Below, piece after piece: positions 8,801 through 16,371 of a stretch of 25,359 nt of DNA. The stretch is from positions 1 through 25,359 of the forward strand of contig CACZQI010000024.1 in NCBI GenBank assembly GCA_902783345.1, given 5' to 3'. Both the position numbers and the translations under genes were made by a program. Source of the stretch: an uncultured Erysipelotrichaceae bacterium (GTDB lineage Bacteria; Bacillota_I; Bacilli_A; RF39; UBA660). Every line of letters begins with the position of its first letter. Position 1 is the first letter of the stretch. Under the pieces are notes generated by a model that did no database searches, was not told the origin of the DNA, and worked only from the letters and a program-made list of their open reading frames with translations.

Positions 8801-11111
8801 TGTTATCCCCCTCTAAAAAACTTAAATTATCATCTAATTTTAAGTAAATATTATCTTTATCTGATTTATAGCAGACAGAATTATAAGGACAATACTCACA
8901 AGAAATGTTTTTAGGCCCAACCATTTTAGATGTTATCTCAAAGTTCCCTTTTTTAATATTAGTTAAGCATTCATTTATTTTATTTTCTGTTAACTTAATT
9001 AATTTGTTAAATTTATCAGCATTTAATACTTTAGAATTAGCTGAAAAACCATTAGCTGTCATTTTAAGTCCATTTATATAATCACTATTTTCATAAGTAG
9101 GGTCAAAATCTTTAATATATGCTTCATCTGCTAAGGTGTAACCAGATAGTTTTAAGGATTTTTCATATTCACTTTGAGCATTTTCATTTAAAGATTTATT
9201 AATACTAGGTTTTAAGATATGCTCTAGATAAATACCAACAATATTAGAATCAGGATATATATTTTTAATTAAGAAAAGATAGGTTGGTAATTGCAAATTT
9301 AAACCATATGGGGCTAAACGCAAATCTATATCAGTTTTCCCAGTTTTATAGTCAACTAAAACAATGTTATTATCATATTTCATAACTTTATCAATGATAC
9401 CATTAAAGTTAATATCATTTATTTGGACATTTATATTTTTTTCTGTTTCAATAGTTTGATATTTAGTTATATTTTGCATTCCTTTTATATACTTTATAGC
9501 GATTTTTAATTCACCTAAAATTTTATTTAAAAATAAAGCATTTTCTTTCGTAAGTTCAAAAGGTTTTTCATTAATAAAATCATCTTTTGCTTTTTCATAA
9601 TCAAAATCATCATCATATACTTTAGATAAAATGTAATGACACATTGAACCAAGCCAAGTATCAAAGGTATCTTCATATTTATCTAAAGCTAAAACATATT
9701 TAGCATAATATTTAAATGGACACTCAAAATAAGTATTCATTTTTGAATAAGAAAGATTAATTTTAAAATCATCTTTTAATTTAATAGGCTCAAAAGTATT
9801 TGAATATGTTTGGTAATTATGGTTTTGATATGTATTAATTAAGGGTGGTAAGTATTTATTTAAATCATTATTTTTTTGATAATTATCTAGTAAAATACCT
9901 AAATTATATAAATTACTTTTATTTGAATAATTAGATGGATGATATTCATAATTAACTATTTCTAAGTTTAAATCTTTAATTAGAGAAGATGGTTTTAAAA
10001 TACTATTATAGTTTTGTTTTGATGAAGTAATAATAATATTAGAGTTATTTTGCAAAACTTTTTGCCAAATATCTTTTTCTAGATTGTTTTTTTCGCTAGT
10101 TAACTCTAAAAAGTCAAATTTTTCATTATCATTAATAAAATCTGTATCTTTATATTTTTGAGGTAAATATTCATCATTAAAACTTACAATATAAATATAG
10201 TCATCTTCACTAAAATATTCATTAAAAAGGGATGTTTCATTAATTCCATTTTGATATTTAGGACATGGTAAAAAGGTATGCATTAGTTCATACTTTATCA
10301 TTTCTTTAACACTATTTTTATTATCAATCCAGTAATATTTATTTAATATATTAATTAATAAATCTTTAATATTATTATCACTCAAACTATTTAAATAATT
10401 ATCTATATTATCTAAATTATTTAAGAAATCAGAACCAACTTTAGTTTCATATAAAGATGTAGATAAATTAAAATTAATAGGTAAATTATAATTATTAAAT
10501 ATTCTTTTAATCGTACTTTCATTATCGTTATTAATATTAAATAAATAAACATGATTTAAGTCTAATTTCTTATTAATGATATCACTTGCAATAAATTCAA
10601 TTTCGTTATTAAGATGGTCAAAACTATATACTTGATGTTTATAATTAAAATCACTTTTAGGAATAATAGTTACATTAGTATATTCTTTTAAAATATCAAT
10701 TAATTTTAAATAATATCTATTTAAATAATCAAATCCATAGATAAAGATATCTTTATTTTTAATAGCGCTCTTAAAATAAGGATTAAGAGTTAATAAGCTT
10801 TTATCTAAAAGTTCTTTTTTTAAATTATTTAAATTATCTATTTTTTTATTTTCGTAAACATCTTCAAATAAATAATACATATTATTAATAAGTTCTAGAG
10901 CATTATTATAATCAATATTATTTTTATTCATAATATAATGAATAGTTTTAGTATCATAATCAAATAATAAAGCTTTTTTAATATCATTAAATGATAAAAT
11001 TTTAATATTATACATTTTATTTAAAGAGTTTAAATACTTAATTAATTTAATTTTTAAATTAGATGGAACTATAAAAAAAGAATTGTTAGTTAGATAGTTT
11101 TCTAAGTTCAT
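8787..11111 (-). CDS. addB: AddB-type PD-(D/E)XK nuclease with Fe-S cluster
   Basis: The partner of AddA. The C-terminal nuclease is clear: D574 in GIIDKV, D587 and K589 in VDYKTGK, and Q607 in NLQLPTYL. The four cysteines expected for the AddB iron-sulfur cluster are present: C464 in YFECPFKYYAKYV, then C738, C741 and C747 in CEYCPYNSVC. The helicase-like N-terminal region is degenerate. Where Bacillus AddB has a Walker A (GxxGSGKT-like) sequence near its start, this protein reads FFIVPSNLKIKL, so no ATP-binding loop is visible. At 774 aa it is far shorter than the roughly 1160 of Bacillus AddB. It is the first gene of the addBA operon with its own promoter and an SD GGTGG before the ATG. 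It ends with TGA, the only TGA stop in the window. Confidence 0.9.
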   Translation of the reverse strand: MNLENYLTNNSFFIVPSNLKIKLIKYLNSLNKMYNIKILSFNDIKKALLFDYDTKTIHYIMNKNNIDYNNALELINNMYYLFEDVYENKKIDNLNNLKKELLDKSLLTLNPYFKSAIKNKDIFIYGFDYLNRYYLKLIDILKEYTNVTIIPKSDFNYKHQVYSFDHLNNEIEFIASDIINKKLDLNHVYLFNINNDNESTIKRIFNNYNLPINFNLSTSLYETKVGSDFLNNLDNIDNYLNSLSDNNIKDLLINILNKYYWIDNKNSVKEMIKYELMHTFLPCPKYQNGINETSLFNEYFSEDDYIYIVSFNDEYLPQKYKDTDFINDNEKFDFLELTSEKNNLEKDIWQKVLQNNSNIIITSSKQNYNSILKPSSLIKDLNLEIVNYEYHPSNYSNKSNLYNLGILLDNYQKNNDLNKYLPPLINTYQNHNYQTYSNTFEPIKLKDDFKINLSYSKMNTYFECPFKYYAKYVLALDKYEDTFDTWLGSMCHYILSKVYDDDFDYEKAKDDFINEKPFELTKENALFLNKILGELKIAIKYIKGMQNITKYQTIETEKNINVQINDINFNGIIDKVMKYDNNIVLVDYKTGKTDIDLRLAPYGLNLQLPTYLFLIKNIYPDSNIVGIYLEHILKPSINKSLNENAQSEYEKSLKLSGYTLADEAYIKDFDPTYENSDYINGLKMTANGFSANSKVLNADKFNKLIKLTENKINECLTNIKKGNFEITSKMVGPKNISCEYCPYNSVCYKSDKDNIYLKLDDNLSFLEGDNNELY

Positions 11112-11126
11112 ATTACCACCAAGAAT

Positions 11127-11156
11127 ATTATACTATTGTTCGCGTGCCTACAGCAA
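11127..11156 (-). promoter_or_regulatory. Sigma-A promoter of addBA
   Basis: Reading the minus strand, TTGCTG (11156-11151) and TATAAT (11132-11127) are 18 nt apart, with the ATG 15 nt beyond the -10. The -35 abuts the terminator of the preceding operon. Confidence 0.75.
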
Positions 11157-11157
11157 G

Positions 11158-11185
11158 AAAAAATGACTTATTTTAAAGCCATTTT
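11158..11185 (-). terminator. Terminator of the vanY operon
   Basis: On the minus strand AAAATGGCTT pairs with AAGTCATTTT (one G-T wobble, 6-nt loop) and runs into six T. It covers the last codons and stop of the 86-aa gene and ends one base before the addB -35. Confidence 0.75.
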
Positions 11186-11428
11186 CTTTTTATCATTTTT
11201 AACTTTACTTAAGCGAATTAACATAGTTGGATCAAAGTAATATGCTACGACGGTATCTTTTATATCATATCTTTTAGCTAAATCAATAATGCTTTCTGCA
11301 ACAATATCTTTATCAGCATTAATAATATGTTTGAACCAACTATCTTTATCAAAAAAGCCTTGTTCATTAGCATCCATTGTATCTTTCTTTTGGAGTGCCA
11401 TAAGTTCTAATTTAAAATCTTCTTCCAT
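11168..11428 (-). CDS. Small protein of unknown function (86 aa)
   Basis: I do not recognise this protein. An upstream ATG would extend it to 115 aa, but that would overlap the end of vanY and has no SD. The ATG at 11428 has AGAGGG just upstream and begins 7 nt after the vanY stop codon, so I choose it. The 86-aa product is soluble-looking and charged, with an acidic N-terminal half (MEEDFKLELMALQKKD), a central stretch with Trp and His, and a very basic tail (about residues 72-86). There is no signal peptide, membrane segment or Cys. It is the last gene of the four-gene operon with the pseudoprotease and vanY, and the terminator begins inside its 3' end. Confidence 0.75.
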   Translation of the reverse strand: MEEDFKLELMALQKKDTMDANEQGFFDKDSWFKHIINADKDIVAESIIDLAKRYDIKDTVVAYYFDPTMLIRLSKVKNDKKKMALK

Positions 11429-11435
11429 AAACCCT

Positions 11436-12320
11436 CTAATCACTATATTTTGAATCAATACCAAAATAATCTTCCATTGTAAGCCAGTTGCCATCATTAT
11501 ATAATGCTTTGGCAAGTTCTTTACCTACATATCTAATATGCCATGGTTCAAATATATAACCAGTTTCAGATGTTTTTCCTTCAGGATAACGAATTATATA
11601 ACCATATTTGTATGCATTTTCATTTACCCATTTACCTTCAGAAGTGTCTTTGAATGATGTGGTAATTGTGTTTAAGTCAAAGGCTAGGCCTGATTGATGT
11701 TCTGAAGCACCAGGTCTTGCAGAAGATTTATCAGCAGCCGCTTTACCTTTTCTTTTAACATATCCATTATATAAATCTTGCTGATAATAGTATCCACGAT
11801 ATCCACTTTGTATCCATAGTTTTAATCCTAATGCTGCAGCATCAGCTTTCATTTCACTCCAAGCATCATAAGCTGTTTTATCTATGCATTCTCTACAAAA
11901 ACCATCCATGGATTCAGTAATCTTTTTATGTGTATTTGTTGGTACCCAATCACTAGTTAAATGATAAGTTTTATTAACAATTAAATAACCATCTACATAA
12001 TAAGCACCATTTTTATAAGTAATAGAGTAACCTTTTGAACTTGTACCCGTTAAATCTTTATTAGGATTACTTTTAGTAGTAGTCGTTGTTGTGGTAGGTT
12101 TAGTTGTTTTTTTAGTAGTCGTTGTTGTCTTAGTTGTGGTAGTTGTGGTAGTTGTGGTAGTCGTTGAACTTGTAGTAGGTGTCGTAGTCGTAGTTGTAGT
12201 ACTACTTTCATTACTAGATTCCTCTTTACTAAATACTTTTTTAAAACCAAAATATCCTAAACATACTATTAAAATTAAGATTATAAATATAATTAAATTA
12301 TTCTTTTTTCTTCTTTTCAT
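11436..12320 (-). CDS. VanY-type D-alanyl-D-alanine carboxypeptidase (M15B) on a Thr-rich stalk
   Basis: A membrane-anchored zinc carboxypeptidase expected to trim the terminal D-Ala of peptidoglycan stem peptides outside the cell. There is a basic N-terminus and one membrane segment (about 8-25). A Thr-rich low-complexity linker (about 38-83) follows, then the M15 domain at about 115-275. The metal site is complete: SGYRG (172-176), H208 and D215 in ARPGASEHQSGLAFD, and E258/H261 in EPWHIRYVG. GFCREC (140-145) contains a CxxC that could form a disulfide. The start is preceded by GAGGT, and the gene overlaps the upstream pseudoprotease by 23 nt. The fold and active site are certain; whether it acts in general wall maturation or glycopeptide tolerance cannot be told, and no vanS/vanR genes are nearby. 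Confidence 0.93.
   Translation of the reverse strand: MKRRKKNNLIIFIILILIVCLGYFGFKKVFSKEESSNESSTTTTTTTPTTSSTTTTTTTTTTTKTTTTTKKTTKPTTTTTTTKSNPNKDLTGTSSKGYSITYKNGAYYVDGYLIVNKTYHLTSDWVPTNTHKKITESMDGFCRECIDKTAYDAWSEMKADAAALGLKLWIQSGYRGYYYQQDLYNGYVKRKGKAAADKSSARPGASEHQSGLAFDLNTITTSFKDTSEGKWVNENAYKYGYIIRYPEGKTSETGYIFEPWHIRYVGKELAKALYNDGNWLTMEDYFGIDSKYSD
12075..12200 (-). repeat. Short tandem repeats encoding the Thr stalk of VanY
   Basis: The segment codes for about 40 residues that are mostly Thr with a few Lys, Pro and Ser. On the + strand the 9-mer TAGTTGTGG is repeated three times in perfect tandem (12131-12157), followed by a related copy TAGTCGTTG, and a longer unit around AGTAGTCGTTGTTGT recurs at about 12077 and 12113. 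All units are multiples of three, so gain or loss keeps the frame. Confidence 0.85.
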
Positions 12321-13131
12321 CTTCTACCTCATACTTAATATTATTTGCATCTAGAAATTCCATGATTGCTAGATTATTAATTCCAAGACCTATTCTAACA
12401 CTTCCAGCAAAATCTTTAAAGACTCTAAAGCCAATAATCATTCCATAAATATATCCATCTTTACTTAGTACTGGGCCGCCTTCTTGACCTGGCACAATTA
12501 TATTGGACATTTCAAACATTGTTATTTGATTTTCTTTATCGGCAATATTTCTTTGCATCATACCAGTTGTTGGAAAAATAGGAAAGTTCATAAATTCAAA
12601 ATCAGTTACTAATTTATGCTTTTCTTCGCTATATTTAAAAGCTTTATATTCAGGAAAAGCAAATCCAACTGTACATAAATCATCACCAATATTTGCTTTA
12701 TTTCTTTTAAATTTAGGGAATGTTTTAACTGTTAATTCATCTTTATTTTGAATAGTAATAATAGCTAAATCTAAATAAGGGTGCTTTATTATTTTAAGTT
12801 TACCAGGATTATCAGCAATATCTATTAAAACATTATGCATTCCTACAATAGTATCTTTTTTTATACCATATTTTTGCTCAATTTTAGGAATATTTTTAGG
12901 CTTAGCTTCACTAATTTCTTTTAAAATATTAGGATAAGTTTCATTATAATCAGCACAGGCCATAAAAATATCTGCATTTTTAGCAGTTGTTAAAATATCC
13001 CCATTATCATTTAAAACTATCATTGATGAAATATCATTAGAAACATGCCTTTTTTCATAGATTAAACGACCAATTAAAAAAGGACGCACATATGCTAAAG
13101 ATTTTTTAATTGCATTTTTATACATATTCAC
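12298..13131 (-). CDS. Trypsin-fold protein with degenerate active site (probable pseudoprotease)
   Basis: The 277-aa sequence aligns by eye with trypsin-like peptidases: NDNGDILTTAKNA resembles the strand-turn that carries the catalytic His, HPYLDLAIITI the Asp motif and VPGQEGGPVLS the Ser loop. D121 is in place, but K51 stands where His is expected and E217 where Ser is expected (GQEGGP for GNSGGP). Two of three triad residues are therefore missing, and hydrolysis by the usual mechanism is unlikely. There is no signal peptide or clear membrane segment. The longest frame begins with GTG at 13131; an ATG at 13125 follows AAAGGTGA closely, so the true start is one of these two. It lies 5 nt after the 62-aa gene and overlaps vanY by 23 nt. 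A scaffold, binding or regulatory role is inference. Confidence 0.82.
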   Translation of the reverse strand: MNMYKNAIKKSLAYVRPFLIGRLIYEKRHVSNDISSMIVLNDNGDILTTAKNADIFMACADYNETYPNILKEISEAKPKNIPKIEQKYGIKKDTIVGMHNVLIDIADNPGKLKIIKHPYLDLAIITIQNKDELTVKTFPKFKRNKANIGDDLCTVGFAFPEYKAFKYSEEKHKLVTDFEFMNFPIFPTTGMMQRNIADKENQITMFEMSNIIVPGQEGGPVLSKDGYIYGMIIGFRVFKDFAGSVRIGLGINNLAIMEFLDANNIKYEVEDEKKKKE

Positions 13132-13136
13132 CTTTA

Positions 13137-13325
13137 TTATCTAAAAGAATATTTATCTTTAATTATATTAGATAAACCATATATTTCTAAGGCTAAAAAT
13201 AATGCCATAATTAAAATACATAATAAATCATTTTCAACTGAATTATTTACAAGTAATGTTGAAACTAAGCCGATAAGTCCGATGCCAATTATAATTAAAT
13301 TTTTAAAGATTTTTTTGTTTTTCAT
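13137..13325 (-). CDS. Small two-helix membrane protein (62 aa)
   Basis: Unrecognised. The protein has a basic start (MKNKKIFK), two hydrophobic segments at about residues 9-27 and 34-53 separated by a short polar loop with N, S, E and D, and a charged tail (KDKYSFR). The ATG is preceded by a good SD (AGGGTGG) and a promoter. It is the first gene of the four-gene operon. Its size and layout suggest a small membrane partner for the downstream envelope proteins, which is inference from position only. Confidence 0.75.
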   Translation of the reverse strand: MKNKKIFKNLIIIGIGLIGLVSTLLVNNSVENDLLCILIMALFLALEIYGLSNIIKDKYSFR

Positions 13326-13351
13326 ATAACCACCCTTGATTTTCTATAAGA

Positions 13352-13380
13352 ATTATAACATAAGTTTAAAAAAAGATTAA
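13352..13380 (-). promoter_or_regulatory. Extended -10 promoter of the envelope operon
   Basis: On the minus strand TATAAT (13357-13352) is preceded by TGT, making an extended -10. The -35 candidate TTAATC (13380-13375), 17 nt upstream, is weak. The SD of the 62-aa gene follows. Confidence 0.65.
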
Positions 13381-13382
13381 TA

Positions 13383-13417
13383 TTTTTGCATATTTTTGCG
13401 CAAATTTTGTAATTTTT
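13383..13417. other. Phased T-tracts, probable intrinsically curved DNA
   Basis: T5 tracts centred at 13385, 13395 and 13415 and an AAATTTT tract near 13405 recur at about one helical turn. They lie between the divergent envelope-operon promoter and the clpB promoter. Such phasing bends DNA and can also act as an UP-like element; the effect here is inferred. Confidence 0.45.
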
Positions 13418-13423
13418 GTTTAG

Positions 13424-13450
13424 TTAGCACTCTCGCTTGACAACTGCTAA
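13424..13450 (+). promoter_or_regulatory. CIRCE operator (HrcA site) of clpB
   Basis: TTAGCACTC (13424-13432), a 9-nt spacer, then AACTGCTAA (13442-13450). The left arm matches the CIRCE consensus exactly and the right arm matches 7 of 9 positions of GAGTGCTAA. The clpB -35 lies in the spacer and first base of the right arm, so a bound repressor would block RNA polymerase. Confidence 0.88.
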
Positions 13451-13464
13451 TAAATGAGTATAAT
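13437..13464 (+). promoter_or_regulatory. Sigma-A promoter of clpB
   Basis: Consensus TTGACA (13437-13442) and TATAAT (13459-13464) with a 16-nt spacer. The -35 is embedded in the CIRCE element. Transcription from here begins downstream of the ATG at 13454, which rules out that codon as the start. Confidence 0.88.
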
Positions 13465-13489
13465 ATTAAGAGAAGAAAGGGTGATAAAA

Positions 13490-15589
13490 ATGTTTAATAT
13501 GAATCCTGAAGAAGAAAATGTTAATGTTTTAGAAAAATATGGTCGTAATATTACAGATGCAGTTAAAAATCATAAAGTTGATCCTGTAATAGGTCGTGAC
13601 GAAGAAATTCGTTCTATTACGAGAATATTATCTCGTAAAACTAAAAATAATCCTGTTTTAATTGGAGAACCAGGTGTTGGAAAAACGGCTATCGTAGAAG
13701 GCTTAGCTGAAAGAATTGTCTGTGGTGATGTTCCTGAAATCTTAAAAAATAAAGAAATTTGGGAATTAGATATGGCTGCTTTAGTAGCGGGTGCTAAATA
13801 TCGTGGTGAATTTGAAGATAGACTAAAAAAAGTATTAGAAGAAATTAAAAAAAGTGAAGGAAATACAATTATGTTTATCGATGAAATTCATATGATAGTT
13901 GGAACCGGTGCTGAAGGTGCGATGGATACAGCCAATATTTTAAAACCTTTACTTGCAAGAGGAGAAATTAAGGTAATAGGTGCAACTACTTTAAAAGAAT
14001 ACCGTGAATTTATTGAAAAAGATGGGGCCTTAGAGCGTCGTTTCCAAAAAATTATAGTTCATGAACCAACCGTAGAAGATGCAATAACTATTTTACGTGG
14101 TTTAAAAGAAAGATTTGAAATATATCATGGTGTAACAATTCAAGATAAAGCTTTAATAGCATCAGCCACACTTTCAAATAGATATATAACTGATAGATAT
14201 TTACCAGATAAGGCTATTGATTTAGTTGATGAAGCATGCGCTACTATTAGAGTGCAAATGGATAGTGTTCCAACTGAACTTGATGAATTAACTAGAACTA
14301 TTATGCGTTTAGAAATTGAAAGAGAAGCTATTAAAAAAGAAAAAGATGATATTTCTAAAAGAAGATTAGAAGAACTGGATAAAGAACTTTATACTTTAAA
14401 ATTAAAAGAAACTGATTTAAAAAAAGTTTGGAATGAAGAAAAAAGTATAAGCGAAAATATTTCTAAAAAGAAAAGTGAAATTGAAAGAGCAAAGTTTGAT
14501 TTAGCTAATGCAGAAAACAACTATGATTTAGAAACGGCAGCAAGACTAAGACATGGCACTATTCCTAATTTAGAAAAAGAATTAAGCAAGTTAAAAGAAA
14601 AAGCTAATAATAAAATGCTTAGTGATATTGTAACTCCAGACATAATTGCTGAAGTTATAAGTAAATGGACAAGTATACCTGTTCAAAAACTTGTTAGTAG
14701 TGAAAAAGATAAAGTTTTAAATTTAGAAGAAAACTTAAAGAAAAGAGTTAAAGGTCAAGATGATGCTTTAAAATTAGTTAGTGATGCAATTATTAGATCA
14801 AGAAGTGGTATTAAAGACCCTAATAAACCAATAGGTTCATTTATCTTTTTAGGCCCAACTGGTGTTGGTAAAACTGAGGTTGCTAAAAGCCTTGCTTACG
14901 AACTATTTGATGATGAACATCATATGATTAGAATTGATATGTCAGAATATATGGAAAAGTATTCAGTATCAAGATTAATAGGTGCTGCTCCTGGATATAT
15001 TGGATATGAAGAAGGTGGCCAACTAACTGAAGCAGTAAGAAGAAATCCATACTCAATCGTGCTTTTTGATGAAATTGAAAAAGCGCATCCTGATGTCTTA
15101 AATTTACTTTTACAAATTTTAGATGAAGGAAGACTTACTGATTCTAATGGTCGAACAGTAGACTTTAAAAATACTATTATTATAATGACAAGTAATGTAG
15201 GAGCAGAGCATATTTTAGAAGGACATGATGAAAAAGTCGTTGATGAATTACATAATTATTTTAAACCAGAATTTATTAATCGTGTTGATGAAGTAATAAT
15301 GTTTAAAAAATTAACTAAAGAAGCTTTAAGCGAGATTTTAGATAAAATTATTTATGAAACTGAAAATAGATTAAAAGATTACAATATTAAAATTACTTTG
15401 GATAATAGTGCTAGAGATTATTTTATTTCTAATGGATATGATGAATTTTATGGGGCAAGACCTCTTAAAAGATTGATTAGTAAAACTTTAGAAACTAAAC
15501 TTGCTAAATTAATTATAGAAGGTCAAATAAAAGAAAACTCTGTTATAAAAGTTTCCTATGATAATGAATTAAAAATTGAAACTAATTAA
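13490..15589 (+). CDS. clpB: ATP-dependent chaperone ClpB, short form without N-domain
   Basis: A 699-aa disaggregase that acts with DnaK to rescue aggregated proteins. There are two AAA+ modules: Walker A GEPGVGKT (59-66) with Walker B FIDEIH (129-134), and GPTGVGKT (455-462) with LFDEIE (525-530). Between them, about residues 260-385, is the long coiled-coil middle domain that marks ClpB. No ClpP-binding loop is seen after MTSNVGA, so it is not ClpC. The protein starts at LEKYGRN, just before AAA-1, so the roughly 140-residue N-domain is absent, as in Mycoplasma ClpB. I place the start at 13490, since AAAGGGTGAT is well spaced and an earlier in-frame ATG (13454) lies upstream of the -10. 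It is heat-shock controlled through CIRCE. Confidence 0.93.
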   Translation: MFNMNPEEENVNVLEKYGRNITDAVKNHKVDPVIGRDEEIRSITRILSRKTKNNPVLIGEPGVGKTAIVEGLAERIVCGDVPEILKNKEIWELDMAALVAGAKYRGEFEDRLKKVLEEIKKSEGNTIMFIDEIHMIVGTGAEGAMDTANILKPLLARGEIKVIGATTLKEYREFIEKDGALERRFQKIIVHEPTVEDAITILRGLKERFEIYHGVTIQDKALIASATLSNRYITDRYLPDKAIDLVDEACATIRVQMDSVPTELDELTRTIMRLEIEREAIKKEKDDISKRRLEELDKELYTLKLKETDLKKVWNEEKSISENISKKKSEIERAKFDLANAENNYDLETAARLRHGTIPNLEKELSKLKEKANNKMLSDIVTPDIIAEVISKWTSIPVQKLVSSEKDKVLNLEENLKKRVKGQDDALKLVSDAIIRSRSGIKDPNKPIGSFIFLGPTGVGKTEVAKSLAYELFDDEHHMIRIDMSEYMEKYSVSRLIGAAPGYIGYEEGGQLTEAVRRNPYSIVLFDEIEKAHPDVLNLLLQILDEGRLTDSNGRTVDFKNTIIIMTSNVGAEHILEGHDEKVVDELHNYFKPEFINRVDEVIMFKKLTKEALSEILDKIIYETENRLKDYNIKITLDNSARDYFISNGYDEFYGARPLKRLISKTLETKLAKLIIEGQIKENSVIKVSYDNELKIETN

Positions 15590-15613
15590 AAGTATTCGAA
15601 AGGATACTTTTTT
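15588..15613. terminator. Terminator between clpB and murI
   Basis: AAAAGTATTC (15588-15597) pairs with GGATACTTTT (15602-15611) around a GAAA tetraloop, including one T-G wobble, and runs into T on the + strand. The minus strand also has a T run, so it can serve both convergent genes. It touches the stop of each. Confidence 0.85.
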
Positions 15614-16316
15614 ACTTTTTAATAAGTATTTTACCTTTTTCTTTTCCTTTATTTAAAAGATTTAAATTTGTTAACTGTCTCTTTAGTTCTTTAGCAACAC
15701 CTAAAGATGAATCATATATAGAACTATTTGGAAAATAAGTTTTAATTTTATTACCAATATTTGAATAATGAGTGCATCCTAAAACTACACAATCAATATT
15801 CTTATTTTGATAAGGTGTTAAAAATTTATTAAGTAGTTCATTTATCAAATTAATATTATTTACTTCAATTGCATTAGCAAGACCTTCAGCATCTTGCAGA
15901 TAAATATTTTGTTTATCATTTTTATTATTTTTAATAAGCTTTTGAATACTTTTGGAGTTTATGGTTGCATGAGTACCAAGTACTAAAATATTATTATGAT
16001 TATTATCACAAGCCATTTTAATTGCTGGTTCCGTGCCAATAAATTTAATAAAAGGATATTTTACCCTTAAATCATTTATACATCTAGTTGTAGCTGTATT
16101 ACATGCTATAACTATAATTTTACACTTATTATTTATTAAAAAATCTACAATATTAGAAGTAATATTTAAAAGTTCTTCATCACTTTTAGAACCGTAAGGA
16201 TTATTTTTAGAATCAGCATAATAAATAATATCTTCATTAGGAAGAATTTTTTCAATTTCATTTAAAATATTTAATCCGCCAATTCCAGAATCAAAGATAC
16301 CAATTGGATTATTCAT
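15612..16316 (-). CDS. murI: Glutamate racemase
   Basis: Converts L-glutamate to D-glutamate for peptidoglycan. Both catalytic cysteines are present: C72 in VIACNTATT and C181 in VLGCTHY. The N-terminal IGIFDSGIGGLNIL and YYADSKNNPYG motifs complete the active site of the Asp/Glu racemase family. At 234 aa it is slightly shorter than the usual 260-270, mainly at the C-terminus. The SD AAAGGA lies 8 nt before the ATG. A TATAAT (16343-16338, minus) just upstream, in the 55-nt gap after the methyltransferase gene, may give it its own promoter, but no convincing -35 is visible, so co-transcription with the methyltransferase is also possible. Confidence 0.95.
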   Translation of the reverse strand: MNNPIGIFDSGIGGLNILNEIEKILPNEDIIYYADSKNNPYGSKSDEELLNITSNIVDFLINNKCKIIVIACNTATTRCINDLRVKYPFIKFIGTEPAIKMACDNNHNNILVLGTHATINSKSIQKLIKNNKNDKQNIYLQDAEGLANAIEVNNINLINELLNKFLTPYQNKNIDCVVLGCTHYSNIGNKIKTYFPNSSIYDSSLGVAKELKRQLTNLNLLNKGKEKGKILIKK

Positions 16317-16371
16317 CTTATCAATCCTTTCTTAATTATTATATTACAAAATAAATATAATTTTTAATTAT

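Noticed and set aside
12091..12354. Open + strand frame rich in Val, opposite vanY
   Set aside because: It is the antisense of the Thr-repeat stalk; Val codons are the complement of Thr repeats. There is no SD, and the vanY frame is clearly the real one.
13454..13489. Upstream in-frame ATG extending clpB by 12 residues
   Set aside because: It lies upstream of the -10 element, has no SD, and the extra residues do not resemble a ClpB N-terminus.
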